From: Lysinibacillus sp.
GTDB taxonomy: Bacteria; Bacillota; Bacilli; Bacillales_A; Planococcaceae
NCBI GenBank assembly: GCA_012735355.1
Contig: JAAYHP010000519.1
Location: forward strand, 1 to 5,704
Direction of reading: 5' to 3'
DNA: 5,704 bases
In this document: positions 5,597 through 5,704 of the stretch, one piece after another
Layout: every line of letters starts with the position of its first letter
How positions within the stretch are numbered: the first letter of the stretch is position 1
Program-made: the position numbers and the translations under genes
Notes under the pieces: model-generated
What the model saw: only the letters and a program-made list of their open reading frames with translations
Told to the model about the DNA's origin: nothing
Databases searched by the model: none

Positions 5597-5704
5597 TTAA
5601 ATATTTAATCCATCAATAAAAGCTTCGATTTCTTCTTGAGTTTTGCGGTCGCGGCTTACAAAACGGCCAACTTCATTTCCGTTATGGTAAGTAAGGAAGC
5701 TTGG
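5597..5704 (-). CDS. Thioredoxin-fold protein, C-terminal end only
   Basis: The window holds the last 35 codons of a minus-strand gene; its start and active site lie beyond the right edge. The fragment begins [16 protein letters not shown] and ends in an amphipathic helix ([14 protein letters not shown]). This is the C-terminal third of a thioredoxin fold: the conserved cis-proline, the strand pair with an [11 protein letters not shown] turn (compare PTFIVFKDGKEVGRFVG-type sequences) and the last helix. The CxxC motif cannot be seen, so whether it is redox-active and which subfamily it belongs to are undecided. It is upstream of the laccase gene on the same strand, separated by 285 bp and a probable terminator, so the two are unlikely to share a transcript. 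Confidence 0.75.
   Translation of the reverse strand, partial: PSFLTYHNGNEVGRFVSRDRKTQEEIEAFIDGLNI

Noticed and set aside
1..5704. CRISPR array or defence locus
   Set aside because: No regularly spaced direct repeats and no Cas, nuclease, methylase, reverse transcriptase or toxin motifs were seen.

Overview
The window is AT-rich (roughly 35% GC by eye) and looks like chromosome of a low-GC, endospore-forming Firmicute of the Bacillaceae/Planococcaceae type. The evidence is AGGAGG-like ribosome binding sites before the genes, a CotA-type spore-coat multicopper oxidase, a SEC-C/pRiA4b-type protein, U-tailed hairpin terminators, and a GC-rich intergenic repeat that resembles, from memory, a dispersed repeat of Bacillaceae genomes. 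No phage, plasmid or transposase gene is visible.

Layout. (1) 1-110: two hairpin terminators in tandem that end transcription from outside the window. (2) 248-2394, plus strand: a tight two-gene unit (23-bp gap, each gene with its own ribosome binding site). It encodes an uncharacterised membrane-anchored helical protein and a 451-residue protein joining an N-terminal pRiA4b ORF-3-like domain to a C-terminal zinc-binding SEC-C motif. (3) 2395-2731: a gene-free stretch between convergent genes. It holds a roughly 265-bp composite repeat with degenerate terminal inverted repeats, a GC-rich core able to form several hairpins, and a 19-bp terminator hairpin. (4) 2732-3514, minus strand: a membrane-anchored DUF4097 beta-repeat protein starting at GTG, with a 14-bp perfect dyad upstream. 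(5) 3665-5311 (or 5332), minus strand: a CotA-like laccase with all copper ligands, its own terminator, a candidate mother-cell (sigma-K-like) promoter, and good evidence for a TTG start. (6) 5482-5586: a nested hairpin acting as the likely terminator of the next gene. (7) 5597-5704, minus strand: the last 35 residues of a thioredoxin-fold protein, cut by the window edge.

The genes do not form one pathway. The laccase is probably a late-sporulation, singly transcribed coat gene. The DUF4097 protein is an envelope protein of unknown role. The two-gene unit at the left is the only candidate for an undescribed functional pair, and its function cannot be read from sequence. The strongest unexplained DNA-level signal is the composite structured repeat at 2447-2711.
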